Positions 1-8,455 of a stretch of 64,000 nt of DNA are shown one piece after another. This DNA comes from Enterobacteriaceae bacterium B14. GTDB lineage: Bacteria; Pseudomonadota; Gammaproteobacteria; Enterobacterales; Enterobacteriaceae. Made by a program: the position numbers and the translations under genes. The notes below the pieces were generated by a model. That model did not search any database and was not told the DNA's origin. It saw only the letters and a program-made list of their open reading frames with translations. The stretch is taken from the NCBI GenBank assembly GCA_000307305.1, contig DF158885.1, positions 90,664-154,663 of the forward strand, given 5' to 3'. The number at the start of each line of letters is the position of its first letter. Positions within the stretch are counted from its first letter, which is position 1.

Positions 1-1
1 T

Positions 2-469
2 TACGGTGAAATTGTCGGCTTTGCCACCAACTGTGATGCAGCACATATCACTCAGCCGAAGCGTGAAACAATGCAGATCTGTATTGAGCGAGCGCTGAAA
101 AATGCGGGGCTTGCAGCATCGGATATCGGTTATATCAGTGCACATGGTACTGCGACCAGTTTAGGTGATGTGGCAGAAAGCCAGGCTACAGCAGCTATTT
201 TTGGTGCCAATACACCGATTTCCTCACTAAAAAGTTACTTCGGGCACACGCTGGGAGCCTGCGGTGCGTTAGAGGCATGGATGGGTCTACAGATGATGCG
301 AGAAGGCTGGTTTGCCCCAACGCTAAACCTGACTGATCCCGACCCTGAATGTGGTGAACTGGATTACATTATGGGCGAGGTTCGCCATCTAGATACTGAG
401 TTTATCCAGTCTAATAACTTTGCCTTTGGCGGTATTAATACGTCTCTGGTGATCCGTCGTTGGGCGTAG
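2..469 (+). CDS. beta-ketoacyl-ACP synthase, 3' part (5' end outside window)
   Basis: C-terminal part of a FabB/FabF-type condensing enzyme, which joins malonyl-ACP to a growing acyl chain by decarboxylative Claisen condensation in the cytoplasm. The frame is open from base 2, so the start and the active-site Cys lie left of the window. The two catalytic histidines are visible in HGTATSLGD and in SYFGHTLGACGALE, and the family-typical NNFAFGGIN segment lies near the C-terminus. The next gene is a phosphopantetheinyl transferase only 20 bases on. That pairing is typical of aryl-polyene and related polyketide-like clusters in Enterobacterales, so I infer this is the end of such a cluster rather than housekeeping fabB/fabF. 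The family call is sure; the cluster assignment is inference. Confidence 0.85.
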   Translation, partial: YGEIVGFATNCDAAHITQPKRETMQICIERALKNAGLAASDIGYISAHGTATSLGDVAESQATAAIFGANTPISSLKSYFGHTLGACGALEAWMGLQMMREGWFAPTLNLTDPDPECGELDYIMGEVRHLDTEFIQSNNFAFGGINTSLVIRRWA

Positions 470-489
470 AGATAGGTATTGAGGGCTGT

Positions 490-1104
490 ATGTATCGGGC
501 GGCGATAGGCGACATCAACACGCTTAGTACTCCCGATATGTACAAACGCTGGGTGGGTGGTGTTTTACCGGAACTGACACGCCCTGCATCCCTCGCTGGG
601 CGTGTGCTGTTAGCTCGGATGTTAGGGAGTAAGTGCCTACCTGAGATTGCTATTGAATCAAGTGGTAAGCCTTACTTTACTCGTGCAGACCTGCCCCAAT
701 TCAGTATTAGCCACAGTGGAAATCGTGTAATGGTGCTGCTCTCTTCTTGCGGCGCTGCGGGGTGTGATATTGAGGTTTTACGCCCGCGTCGAAATATTCT
801 TTCTATCGCTCAACGTTATTTTAGCCAGCGCGAATATGAGTGGCTGCTTCAACATCAAGACTCAACTCAGCAACAGCACGCCTTCTGGCGTTTGTGGACG
901 GCGCGAGAAGCGCTACTCAAGCAGCGTAGTGGCTCGGTATGGCAAATGTCATCTCTGGAATTAGATCCTGGCTCACTGTCTGTTCTGCCGCTTTATCTTC
1001 ACTGCTATGAGGATAACGGCTTAGCTATTGCGGTGTGCGGTGAAAACCCAGAAATCGCCACATTGACGGCTGTCTGTTATGGCGATGAGTCAGCGTATTT
1101 GTGA
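490..1104 (+). CDS. acpT: AcpT-like 4'-phosphopantetheinyl transferase
   Basis: Transfers 4'-phosphopantetheine from CoA to a serine of an acyl carrier protein. The protein (204 residues) shows the Sfp/AcpT-family Mg-binding segment GCDIEVLRPRR and the later WRLWTAREALLKQR segment, whose WxxKEA-like motif carries the catalytic acid. I chose ATG 490 because MYRAAIGDINTLS aligns with the N-terminus of E. coli AcpT as I recall it. An in-frame TTG at 460 would overlap the ketosynthase stop and add ten residues of poor similarity. It lies 20 bases behind the ketosynthase, so it is probably co-transcribed and activates the carrier proteins of that cluster. A bidirectional terminator follows. Confidence 0.85.
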   Translation: MYRAAIGDINTLSTPDMYKRWVGGVLPELTRPASLAGRVLLARMLGSKCLPEIAIESSGKPYFTRADLPQFSISHSGNRVMVLLSSCGAAGCDIEVLRPRRNILSIAQRYFSQREYEWLLQHQDSTQQQHAFWRLWTAREALLKQRSGSVWQMSSLELDPGSLSVLPLYLHCYEDNGLAIAVCGENPEIATLTAVCYGDESAYL

Positions 1105-1140
1105 ACGCGCGTATGATGTTTTTAGATATCTATTCTATAA

Positions 1141-1177
1141 AAAAACACCCGCTACATTCACTGTAGGGGTGTTTTTA
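1141..1177. terminator. bidirectional terminator between acpT and bcsG
   Basis: Inverted repeat with arms AAAAACACCC and GGGTGTTTTT and an inner CTACA/TGTAG pairing around a TTCAC loop. A-tract and T-tract flank the stem on both sides, so it can end transcription of acpT (+) and of bcsEFG (-). Confidence 0.85.
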
Positions 1178-1211
1178 GTCGATCAGTTTATCGCTCTGAG
1201 GCTATTTCCCA

Positions 1212-2873
1212 TCACTGCGGATAAGGCACCCAATCACCGCCGTTAAGCTGAATGTATGGCTTATCCTGATACTTCAACACGACTGCTCCGCTGTTCTCGG
1301 ATACGGCTGGTGTGTTTGGTAAATCTTTTGTGAGTGCAGCCCAATCTATGGTTGGTGCAATAAATGATTTTCCATCAACAAGCCGTGAAATTAGGTCTGA
1401 GATAGCGATGTAACTGCTTGGTGTTTCGATTTTCAATGCGCTGGCCTGATGCGGTGCTTTTATCCCTATTAGCTTAACGCCAACAGGAATATGCGTAATG
1501 CTAGGGCTTGGGATATCCCGTAAGCCAGACATTTGCATCTTATCTCCGGCAAGCGCAGCACCGTGTTCTGGTACCACCACCACGAGAACTTTACGGCCTG
1601 ATTTCTCTAATTGATCTAAGAATGTATCTAACTGGTCAAAGAGTGCTTTCGCTCTCGGCGGATAAGGTGCCACTGAGTTTGAACCGACATTTCTATTACC
1701 GTCATGCAGTGGGATAAGATTAAAGAAGGTCGCGCTGCGGGCGGCCTCGGTATCTTTCTCTCTACCTTCTAGCCAACGGTTCAATACAGCCAGATCATTA
1801 AAGACGGGTTCACCATCGAACGATGCTAGCTCATGGCTTAAGCCAGCCTGAGACATCAGTGGTGCTTGCATACCGCCGTATTCGCGCAGCTCTTTCAGAT
1901 AGTCACCAAAGACCCCTGCATGATCCATAATCAGCTCTTCTTTAAAGCCTAACTGGGCGAGATTTGAGAAGAGATAACACTGATTTTCTGCTGGCTGATA
2001 CAGACCCTTATGAGATGGCTGACCACAACTCGCACGAAGTAAGCGAATAGATGCTGGGCCGCTGTAAGACGTTGCAGAGTTAAACTGATCGAAGACGATA
2101 TCAAATTTACTCCACAGCGGATGTTGAGCTACCTTGGCTACTTCCATATCCGATAGCGAGAGCGAACAGATATTGATGATTAACACATCAAAAGGCTGTG
2201 CATCTTCAGGTAGTGATGTGGGGAAAGCGGTACGGCGACCCTGTTCTTGCTGATAAAACTGCTGAAGATAAGCGTTCAGGTTCTCATTATTCGGCGGGCC
2301 ACTGTCGGCGGGTGCTGTACCGCTAGAGGCTGATGCCGCTGGGGCCGTTGTTTGTGGCGCTGCGGATGCGGTATTTGCTTCCGGCGTTAGTGAGAATGAT
2401 GGGCCTGCAATATTTAGCACATTCACCCATAGCAAAGCAGGGACAACAAAGACGGTAACGCGTACCCACTGAGCAATAAATAGGTAGGCAATCCACAGGG
2501 CAAAGGCTGCGCCTACCCACTGCCAGTTGATGAAGCGATTGATCAACTCCCACAAATAGGATGCTGAGAAGCCCGTGAGCAGTGAGCCTTGGCTCATAAT
2601 GCTCTCTATGCCAGGCAGCCATGTATCGTGATAAAACAGCGCGATACCGATAGGGATAGCAACCCAATTTCGCCACTTATGCAGTTTTTGCGAGGGCAGC
2701 GGCATCAACAAGAATGCCATGAAAATCAGGTTGGTTAAGGCGTGAAAATTGAGGTAGCCGTACCACAATAAAGCCAGCTTAATCAGAAAGTAGTAGTTCC
2801 AATGGCCTAAACCCCGCCAGTTGAGCCAAGGAGAAACGGATGTATCTTCATTCATCTTGTTATTATTTTTCAT
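1212..2873 (-). CDS. bcsG: BcsG, cellulose phosphoethanolamine transferase
   Basis: Inner-membrane enzyme that transfers phosphoethanolamine from phospholipid to nascent cellulose in the periplasm. About 553 residues, close to E. coli BcsG (559). The N-terminal third has several hydrophobic segments. A Pro/Ala/Ser-rich linker follows, then an alkaline-phosphatase-fold domain with INICSLSLSD (zinc-site Cys), SATSYSGPAS (nucleophile Ser) and VVPEHGAAL (metal-binding Glu-His). These correspond to C243, S278 and E442/H443 of the E. coli enzyme. I prefer ATG 2873, which overlaps the bcsF end by 11 bases; a GTG at 2921 would add 16 residues without similarity. Last gene of bcsEFG. Its presence predicts pEtN-cellulose rather than plain cellulose. 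Confidence 0.93.
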   Translation of the reverse strand: MKNNNKMNEDTSVSPWLNWRGLGHWNYYFLIKLALLWYGYLNFHALTNLIFMAFLLMPLPSQKLHKWRNWVAIPIGIALFYHDTWLPGIESIMSQGSLLTGFSASYLWELINRFINWQWVGAAFALWIAYLFIAQWVRVTVFVVPALLWVNVLNIAGPSFSLTPEANTASAAPQTTAPAASASSGTAPADSGPPNNENLNAYLQQFYQQEQGRRTAFPTSLPEDAQPFDVLIINICSLSLSDMEVAKVAQHPLWSKFDIVFDQFNSATSYSGPASIRLLRASCGQPSHKGLYQPAENQCYLFSNLAQLGFKEELIMDHAGVFGDYLKELREYGGMQAPLMSQAGLSHELASFDGEPVFNDLAVLNRWLEGREKDTEAARSATFFNLIPLHDGNRNVGSNSVAPYPPRAKALFDQLDTFLDQLEKSGRKVLVVVVPEHGAALAGDKMQMSGLRDIPSPSITHIPVGVKLIGIKAPHQASALKIETPSSYIAISDLISRLVDGKSFIAPTIDWAALTKDLPNTPAVSENSGAVVLKYQDKPYIQLNGGDWVPYPQ

Positions 2874-3066
2874 TCTTGCTCTTAGCCTGAGTCTGAGATT
2901 CTGTTGTGTTCTGCCAAACACCTTCTGATTTTAAGTAGCGTGGTTGCCGCAGTAATTGACGACAGTTTTTCCGCCACTTTTGCAAACGTTGCCCCATGAA
3001 GTGCCCAAGAGGCAGCATCACCAGAGCGGTAATCAATATGACCTGCAATATGTCGCCAATTGGCAT
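2863..3066 (-). CDS. bcsF: BcsF, small membrane protein of the cellulose synthase complex
   Basis: Small protein of 67 residues with one N-terminal transmembrane helix (roughly residues 5-24) and a basic cytoplasmic tail containing QPRYLKSEG, which resembles the KPRYVKPAG segment of E. coli BcsF. In E. coli BcsF recruits BcsE to the membrane and supports BcsG function. It sits between bcsE (34 bases upstream) and bcsG (overlapping), the standard order of the enterobacterial type II bcs locus. Confidence 0.9.
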   Translation of the reverse strand: MPIGDILQVILITALVMLPLGHFMGQRLQKWRKNCRQLLRQPRYLKSEGVWQNTTESQTQAKSKNEK

Positions 3067-3100
3067 TGCTCTACTCTCTCTAATGGTGACTGTCGGAGAC

Positions 3101-4639
3101 TTAATCTAACAGTAGCGTAATCGGCTCTGGCTCACGCCGAGGCTCGGGTTCGACGCTTTCACTCTGTTGTGTCAGTTGGTTGATGATCCTCTCTTCTTCA
3201 GGATGCCACTGTGACACGGTGCTGTGTTCCAGTTGAGAAACTTCAGAGAGAACCTGCTTATCCGTGTGCCAAACCAGACGGTTGACGAAAACCTCATCGA
3301 CAGGAAGGCGGAAAATAAAGCGCAGCGCTGTATCCAGATCGTTCACTCTGCAGGCAGAGAGAAACAGATACACGCGGTCTTGGTAAATGGTGATTAAGTC
3401 CCCGTGGCGGCGGATATGGCACAGTGTTAAAGCTTGTGCAGCGCGCAGACCTGGGACAGGTTTTAATGCCACCAAAATCCCTTTGCTGTTTTCTAGCAGC
3501 AGTGCGTTATTCATCAGGTCATGCAGATATTGGCAAAACTTAGGCAAAGGAACATAGCCTTTTACCTGAAGCGGTCGCATGGCATCCAACAACGAAGAGA
3601 GATTGGTAGGAATATGGCGCGGGAATGTTGTGCCTTGAACACTTTCTAACATCGTCAGGAAACGCGAAAGCGGTGATAGATGCGGCACGATAAGGTTAGC
3701 GCCACAGGCCAATAAAAGCCGCTCATCGCTATAGCGCAGACTGGGTGCTACCTCACGAATGACCAGCTTGAGCGCGTTACCGCGATGAATACGCAGCGAA
3801 TGCAGTAACTTTGCTAGGTCATTGACCTGATCGCTGTTCTGTAATGCAAAGATAACGGTAGCGGTCTGAGCCTGCATGGCTCGATCAGAAAGCTCTTGGT
3901 TATTGGCATACAAAAACCAGTACTCAGACAACGGCGGGGCACCTTCTAAAACGGCATGATGTGCTAAATAGAGGTTTTCATCGTTGCTGACCTGAACCCG
4001 TAACTCCTCGTCATTTCGCAATTGCCAGCCTGAACTGCCCATTTCTAGCTTGAGAATGACTCCTGCACTAATGCCGGTATTGGTACACCACCATGCGACC
4101 GAGTAGAGCACATACTCTTGACGCCACTCGATATTGACGAGGCCATTTAAAATACGGGAAAGAGGCAGTAAACGCAGTTTTAGTGTGTGCGCTTCGTTGC
4201 CGTGGCTGAGGATAAGCAGTGTGCAATCCTGTTCTTTGAGCCATTGATTTAACTCGTTACACCAGCGCATAAGCTGAGTATCACTGAAGTTTTGCCACAG
4301 ATGGGCGGAGACGTTAAGCAACAATAAACGGCCCTGAGGTTTTAAACCTCGCATTAAATCTTCAGAAAGATTCCAGAGTGCATCATTACTCTCTTCTAAC
4401 GTAAATAGAGGGAGCTTTTTTGGCCCCGATGAGAGTGTAGGGGTGAGTAACTGTTTGGGGTCTTGCCCAGCACAAATGAGAGCGCCTTTTGTATTCTCCG
4501 GCTGGCTTGCCAAAATTTGTCTGCAAAATAAGGTGGTATCTTGAGGTCTTTCTACACACATCCAATACAAGCCGGGCGATTGCATGATCGCTAATTCGTC
4601 CCATAACTTATTAACACCTAAGGAGAATAATTTTGTCAT
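3101..4639 (-). CDS. bcsE: BcsE, c-di-GMP-binding cellulose regulator
   Basis: Cytosolic accessory protein (512 residues; E. coli about 523) that binds c-di-GMP and helps assemble the BcsRQ-BcsA complex needed for high cellulose output. The C-terminal GIL domain is recognisable. It contains CHIRRHGDLITIYQDR, with an R-x-G-D I-site motif (RHGD) of the type that binds c-di-GMP in E. coli BcsE. The N-terminal part has the degenerate RecA/STAS-like sequence typical of the family. First gene of bcsEFG, divergent from bcsRQABZC; no strong ribosome-binding site is visible before the ATG. Confidence 0.92.
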   Translation of the reverse strand: MTKLFSLGVNKLWDELAIMQSPGLYWMCVERPQDTTLFCRQILASQPENTKGALICAGQDPKQLLTPTLSSGPKKLPLFTLEESNDALWNLSEDLMRGLKPQGRLLLLNVSAHLWQNFSDTQLMRWCNELNQWLKEQDCTLLILSHGNEAHTLKLRLLPLSRILNGLVNIEWRQEYVLYSVAWWCTNTGISAGVILKLEMGSSGWQLRNDEELRVQVSNDENLYLAHHAVLEGAPPLSEYWFLYANNQELSDRAMQAQTATVIFALQNSDQVNDLAKLLHSLRIHRGNALKLVIREVAPSLRYSDERLLLACGANLIVPHLSPLSRFLTMLESVQGTTFPRHIPTNLSSLLDAMRPLQVKGYVPLPKFCQYLHDLMNNALLLENSKGILVALKPVPGLRAAQALTLCHIRRHGDLITIYQDRVYLFLSACRVNDLDTALRFIFRLPVDEVFVNRLVWHTDKQVLSEVSQLEHSTVSQWHPEEERIINQLTQQSESVEPEPRREPEPITLLLD

Positions 4640-4824
4640 TTCATTGTTTTTCAGTAATTAATGTGAATTAATCTTGAAGTGCTGGATAAAAACAATTGTT
4701 AATTGTAACATTAATAGTGTTAATAACCACTAACTACATTAATTGATATTTCCTGACCGTCAGGTGGATCTTAATTTCCTCGTTATAATTATAAACATAG
4801 TCTGATTTCCTTTAGGCGGTGGTA
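4640..4824. promoter_or_regulatory. divergent bcsE / bcsR control region
   Basis: AT-rich 185-base region between the two cellulose operons. A consensus -10 hexamer TATAAT lies at 4784-4789, suitable for bcsR. A perfect inverted repeat CCTGAC-C-GTCAGG at 4752-4764 sits where the matching -35 would be (4761-4766), and the -35 itself is poor, which suggests regulator-dependent transcription. The bcsR start is decided by AGG at 4814-4816, eight bases before ATG 4825. Confidence 0.5.
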
Positions 4825-5025
4825 ATGAATAACAAAATAATCGATGCCCAGGACGTACTCAGACTTTCGCGAGAGCGAGATGACCTCGACGCACTTAGCG
4901 TTGCTTTTAGTTTACCTCCATTGGATTACATAGATATTTCTCGCCAGGAAGCGCTCCAAAAAATGATGAATCGCTGGCCTCTGCTTGATGAGCTAGCCAG
5001 ATTTAACGATGGCAATGATTTATGA
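4825..5025 (+). CDS. bcsR: BcsR, cellulose synthase regulatory subunit
   Basis: Short protein of 66 residues (E. coli BcsR/YhjR 62) that partners BcsQ and, with BcsE, forms the cytosolic regulatory assembly under the BcsA-BcsB synthase. The family is recognised by DDLDALSVAFSLPPLDYIDIS near residues 20-40 and by position. ATG 4825 is preferred to GTG 4819 because only the ATG has correct spacing to AGGCGG. Its end overlaps the bcsQ start (ATGA). Confidence 0.9.
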   Translation: MNNKIIDAQDVLRLSRERDDLDALSVAFSLPPLDYIDISRQEALQKMMNRWPLLDELARFNDGNDL

Positions 5026-5834
5026 TTTCTATTGCAGTTCAGGGGATTAGAGGTGGTGTCGGTGTAACGTCGGTGACTGCCGCACTCGCTTCAGCCCTAC
5101 ATCAATTAGGGGAATCGGTACTCATTATCGATTTCTCACCCTCTAACCTTTTGCGATTACACTTTAATGCCCCTTTTGCTGAACCTCGTGGTTGGGCTAG
5201 AGCCTATCTAGATGGTGGTGAGTGGTCGCAGTCGGCATTACGTTATACCTCAGGTTTAGACCTCGCTCCATTCGGGCAACTGAACGCCGAAGAGCAGGCA
5301 ACATTAAAAACACGCTTAGCCGCACAACCAGAGTGGTGGGCGACACAATTTGCCCGTTTAGCGGGGAAAAATAACTATCAGTGGGTTCTGCTCGACCTGT
5401 CCTCTACGGAGGTTGAACTCCATCAACAGGTGGCGGGATGGGTGGATAACCATATGTGTCTGCTTATGGCGGATATGTCATGCCACACCCTCCTGCATCA
5501 ACAAATTCACCCTGAGGGAACACATTTCCTCGTGAACCAGTTCACGCCCAATAGCCAAGTTCAGCAAGATTTACAGCAACTGTGGTTAAAGACCTTGGGT
5601 GGGTTACTGCCAGTGACGATTCACCGTGATGAAGCGTTGGCGGAATCTATGGCGGTAAAAATGCCCGTTGGTGAATATCGACGTGAAAGTCTAGCAGCCC
5701 AGGAGATCAGCACATTAGCGAGCTGGTTTTTGATCCACGGAAAAGAGGCTGTTCGTAAAGAGATAGTCCATCAGGTAAATCACTCAGAGGGTGATGAAGA
5801 AGGCTCTGCTGTTAACAGTGGAGCAGGGGTATGA
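5022..5834 (+). CDS. bcsQ: BcsQ, MinD/ParA-like ATPase of cellulose secretion
   Basis: SIMIBI-class ATPase that dimerises and, with BcsR, stabilises and localises the cellulose synthase. 270 residues against about 250 in E. coli; the extra length is an acidic C-terminal tail after residue 235. The deviant Walker A reads GIRGGVGVTS, without the signature lysine after GGVG. E. coli BcsQ has the same kind of variant (GVRGGVGTT), so this is family-typical. Other family segments are SNLLRLHFN, TSGLDLAPFGQL and IHRDEALAESMA. It overlaps bcsR and bcsA by four bases each, which indicates translational coupling. The gene is intact, unlike in E. coli K-12, where bcsQ carries an early stop. Confidence 0.93.
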   Translation: MISIAVQGIRGGVGVTSVTAALASALHQLGESVLIIDFSPSNLLRLHFNAPFAEPRGWARAYLDGGEWSQSALRYTSGLDLAPFGQLNAEEQATLKTRLAAQPEWWATQFARLAGKNNYQWVLLDLSSTEVELHQQVAGWVDNHMCLLMADMSCHTLLHQQIHPEGTHFLVNQFTPNSQVQQDLQQLWLKTLGGLLPVTIHRDEALAESMAVKMPVGEYRRESLAAQEISTLASWFLIHGKEAVRKEIVHQVNHSEGDEEGSAVNSGAGV

Positions 5835-8455
5835 ATCCATTCAGTGCAATTCTGCGCCTGATTATCTCCTCCTCAGCGTGGGAACATGTCTGGCAGCGTT
5901 ATAACACTTATCGTGATAATCAAGCCTCTGTTCTAGGGGCGTTGATGGGGTGCCTTACTGCTACCTTTGCTTGGTTGTTCTTACGTTTGGAATCTCCTCA
6001 ATGGCAGTTGGTGCAAGAGAATCGGCAACACTTTTTCCCGCAAATTGATCCTGCAAGGCCAAAACCTGCGGATGCTTTGCGCTACCTACTACAAGGCTGC
6101 TGGTTACTACTGATGTTGCCGATAACGGCAGAGCGCCAATATCTCGGGCAACACCTCTTCGCTAAGATTGCCACTTGCTTTAATCGCTTGCAGGAGCGCG
6201 GCCATCTCTGGCTGGCTGAGTTGCCTAAACGCTTTGAACGTAGCGGGTTGGATGAAGGCGCCTCGAAGAAGCTGAAAAATATGGGTCAGCGCAGCAGGCG
6301 GTTCCTGTTTATTTTTATGGGCGTGATTTCAGCTATTCTTGCTCTTATCTGTATTTCTCAGCCCTTTGATTTAAAGGCTCAATTTATCTTTGTGCTGTTA
6401 TTGTGGGGCATTGCGATGGTGATGCGCCGCATTCCCGGTCGGCTTCCTTCACTGATGATGATTGTGCTTTCCCTCACCATCTCCTGCCGCTACATGTGGT
6501 GGCGTTATACCTCAACACTAAACTGGGACGATAACGTCAGCCTGATTTGTGGTTTGCTGCTGCTAGCGGCAGAAACCTATGCGTGGTTAGTATTGGTACT
6601 TGGTTATTTCCAAACCGTTTGGCCACTGCATCGCCCACCAACGCCGCTGACGATGACACCGGATAAGTGGCCCATGGTCGATATTATGGTACCCACGTAT
6701 AACGAAGACCTCGGCGTCGTGAAACCGACGGTATACGCCGCGCTAGGTATCGACTGGCCTAAAGATAAACTCAATATTTATATTTTGGACGATGGCGGGC
6801 GCGAAGAATTTAAGGCGTTTGCGGAAGAAGTTGGCGTGCGTTATATCGCCAGAACCACCCATGAGCACGCAAAAGCAGGGAATATCAATAACGCCTTGAA
6901 AGAAGCGAAGGGCGAGTTTGTGGCGATATTTGACTGTGACCACGTACCAACTCGCTCCTTCCTACAGTTGACGTTAGGGTGGTTTTTTAAAGATACGAAA
7001 CTTGGCATGTTACAAACGCCTCACCACTTCTTCTCCCCTGACCCGTTTGAACGCAACTTGGGGCGTTTTCGTGAAACCCCCAACGAAGGAACGCTGTTCT
7101 ACGGTTTGGTACAGGACGGTAACGATATGTGGGATGCGGCTTTCTTCTGCGGCTCCTGCGCTATTTTGCGTCGCACTGCGCTAGATGAGATCGGCGGGAT
7201 TGCCGTAGAGACGGTAACGGAAGATGCGCACACCTCACTGCGTTTGCACCGTCGCGGGCACACTTCTGCTTATATCCGAATTCCACAGGCGGCTGGGTTG
7301 GCTACAGAAAGTCTCTCTGCGCATATTGGCCAGCGTATTCGTTGGGCGCGGGGAATGGTGCAGATCTTCCGCCTAGATAACCCGCTGTTTGGCAAAGGGT
7401 TGAAGCTAGGGCAGCGGCTCTGTTATGCCAATGCGATGCTGCACTTTCTCTCAGGAATACCGCGATTAATCTTCCTGACAGCACCGCTGGCTTTCTTACT
7501 TCTGCACGCTTACATCATCTTTGCGCCAGCATTGGCTATCGCCTTGTATGTCTTGCCACACATGATCCATGCCAGCCTGACGAACTCCCGTATTCAGGGT
7601 AAATATCGTCACTCTTTCTGGAGTGAAATCTATGAAACAGTGCTGGCATGGTATATCGCCCGTCCAACAACCGTTGCCCTGTTTAATCCTCATAAAGGTA
7701 AGTTCAACGTAACGGCGAAAGGCGGATTAGTTGAAAACCAGCATGTTGACTGGTTGATTTCTCGCCCCTACATGGCATTGGTATTGATTAACTTCGTTGG
7801 TCTGCTCGCCGGTGCTTGGCGTTTTATCTATGGCCCTTCTATCGAAATTCCAACGGTCATCATCAGCCTGATATGGGTTATCTACAATATGATTATTCTA
7901 GGTGGTGCGATGGCGGTTTCCATTGAGGCCAAACAAGTGCGCCAGTCGCACCGTGTTGAGATAGCTATGCCTGGGGCTTTTAGCCGAGAAGATGGGCATA
8001 TTTTCCCTTGTACCTTGCATGATTACTCTGATGGTGGTGTGGGTATTAGTGTTCGAGAAGCGGGTTTGGTGAAGGATGGTGATAAGGTCAGCCTTCTGCT
8101 GAAACGGGGTTTACAGGAGTTCGCTTTCCCTGGTGTGATTACCCGAGCCAATGGCTTAAATGTCGGGATTCGCCTCTCTCTTGAACAAGTAGAACAACAT
8201 ATCGAATTTATTCAATGCACGTTTGCTCGTGCGGATACATGGGCTTTGTGGCAAGACGGTTTTGCTGAGGATAAGCCCATTCAAAGCTTGCGAGATGTTC
8301 TGGCACTCGGATTTAGAGGATATCGGAGTATGGCGGATTATACCCCACCAGTAATACGCACAGTTCTTGTCTCATTTACATCCCTGATTGCTTGGTTGGT
8401 ATCGTTTTTGCCACGTGGCGTGAACGGGCCTATGAATAAACTAGCCCAACATTGA
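5831..8455 (+). CDS. bcsA: BcsA, cellulose synthase catalytic subunit (UDP-forming)
   Basis: Inner-membrane GT2 glycosyltransferase that polymerises UDP-glucose into beta-1,4-glucan and extrudes it across the membrane. Of 874 residues, the N-terminal 280 hold several transmembrane segments. The GT domain carries ILDDGG (about 317), IFDCDH (about 367), the catalytic TED (about 461) and QRIRW (about 500, acceptor site). More membrane helices follow. The C-terminal PilZ domain has RQSHR (about 703) and DYSDGG (about 731), which together bind c-di-GMP. All catalytic and activator residues I can name are present. Start overlaps the bcsQ stop (ATGA); the stop overlaps the bcsB start. Confidence 0.97.
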   Translation: MNPFSAILRLIISSSAWEHVWQRYNTYRDNQASVLGALMGCLTATFAWLFLRLESPQWQLVQENRQHFFPQIDPARPKPADALRYLLQGCWLLLMLPITAERQYLGQHLFAKIATCFNRLQERGHLWLAELPKRFERSGLDEGASKKLKNMGQRSRRFLFIFMGVISAILALICISQPFDLKAQFIFVLLLWGIAMVMRRIPGRLPSLMMIVLSLTISCRYMWWRYTSTLNWDDNVSLICGLLLLAAETYAWLVLVLGYFQTVWPLHRPPTPLTMTPDKWPMVDIMVPTYNEDLGVVKPTVYAALGIDWPKDKLNIYILDDGGREEFKAFAEEVGVRYIARTTHEHAKAGNINNALKEAKGEFVAIFDCDHVPTRSFLQLTLGWFFKDTKLGMLQTPHHFFSPDPFERNLGRFRETPNEGTLFYGLVQDGNDMWDAAFFCGSCAILRRTALDEIGGIAVETVTEDAHTSLRLHRRGHTSAYIRIPQAAGLATESLSAHIGQRIRWARGMVQIFRLDNPLFGKGLKLGQRLCYANAMLHFLSGIPRLIFLTAPLAFLLLHAYIIFAPALAIALYVLPHMIHASLTNSRIQGKYRHSFWSEIYETVLAWYIARPTTVALFNPHKGKFNVTAKGGLVENQHVDWLISRPYMALVLINFVGLLAGAWRFIYGPSIEIPTVIISLIWVIYNMIILGGAMAVSIEAKQVRQSHRVEIAMPGAFSREDGHIFPCTLHDYSDGGVGISVREAGLVKDGDKVSLLLKRGLQEFAFPGVITRANGLNVGIRLSLEQVEQHIEFIQCTFARADTWALWQDGFAEDKPIQSLRDVLALGFRGYRSMADYTPPVIRTVLVSFTSLIAWLVSFLPRGVNGPMNKLAQH

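Noticed and set aside
460-489. TTG start for the phosphopantetheinyl transferase
   Set aside because: It would overlap the ketosynthase stop; ATG 490 aligns with the AcpT N-terminus.
5022-5834. BcsQ missing the Walker A lysine as a sign of inactivation
   Set aside because: E. coli BcsQ shows the same deviant loop, so it is normal for the family.
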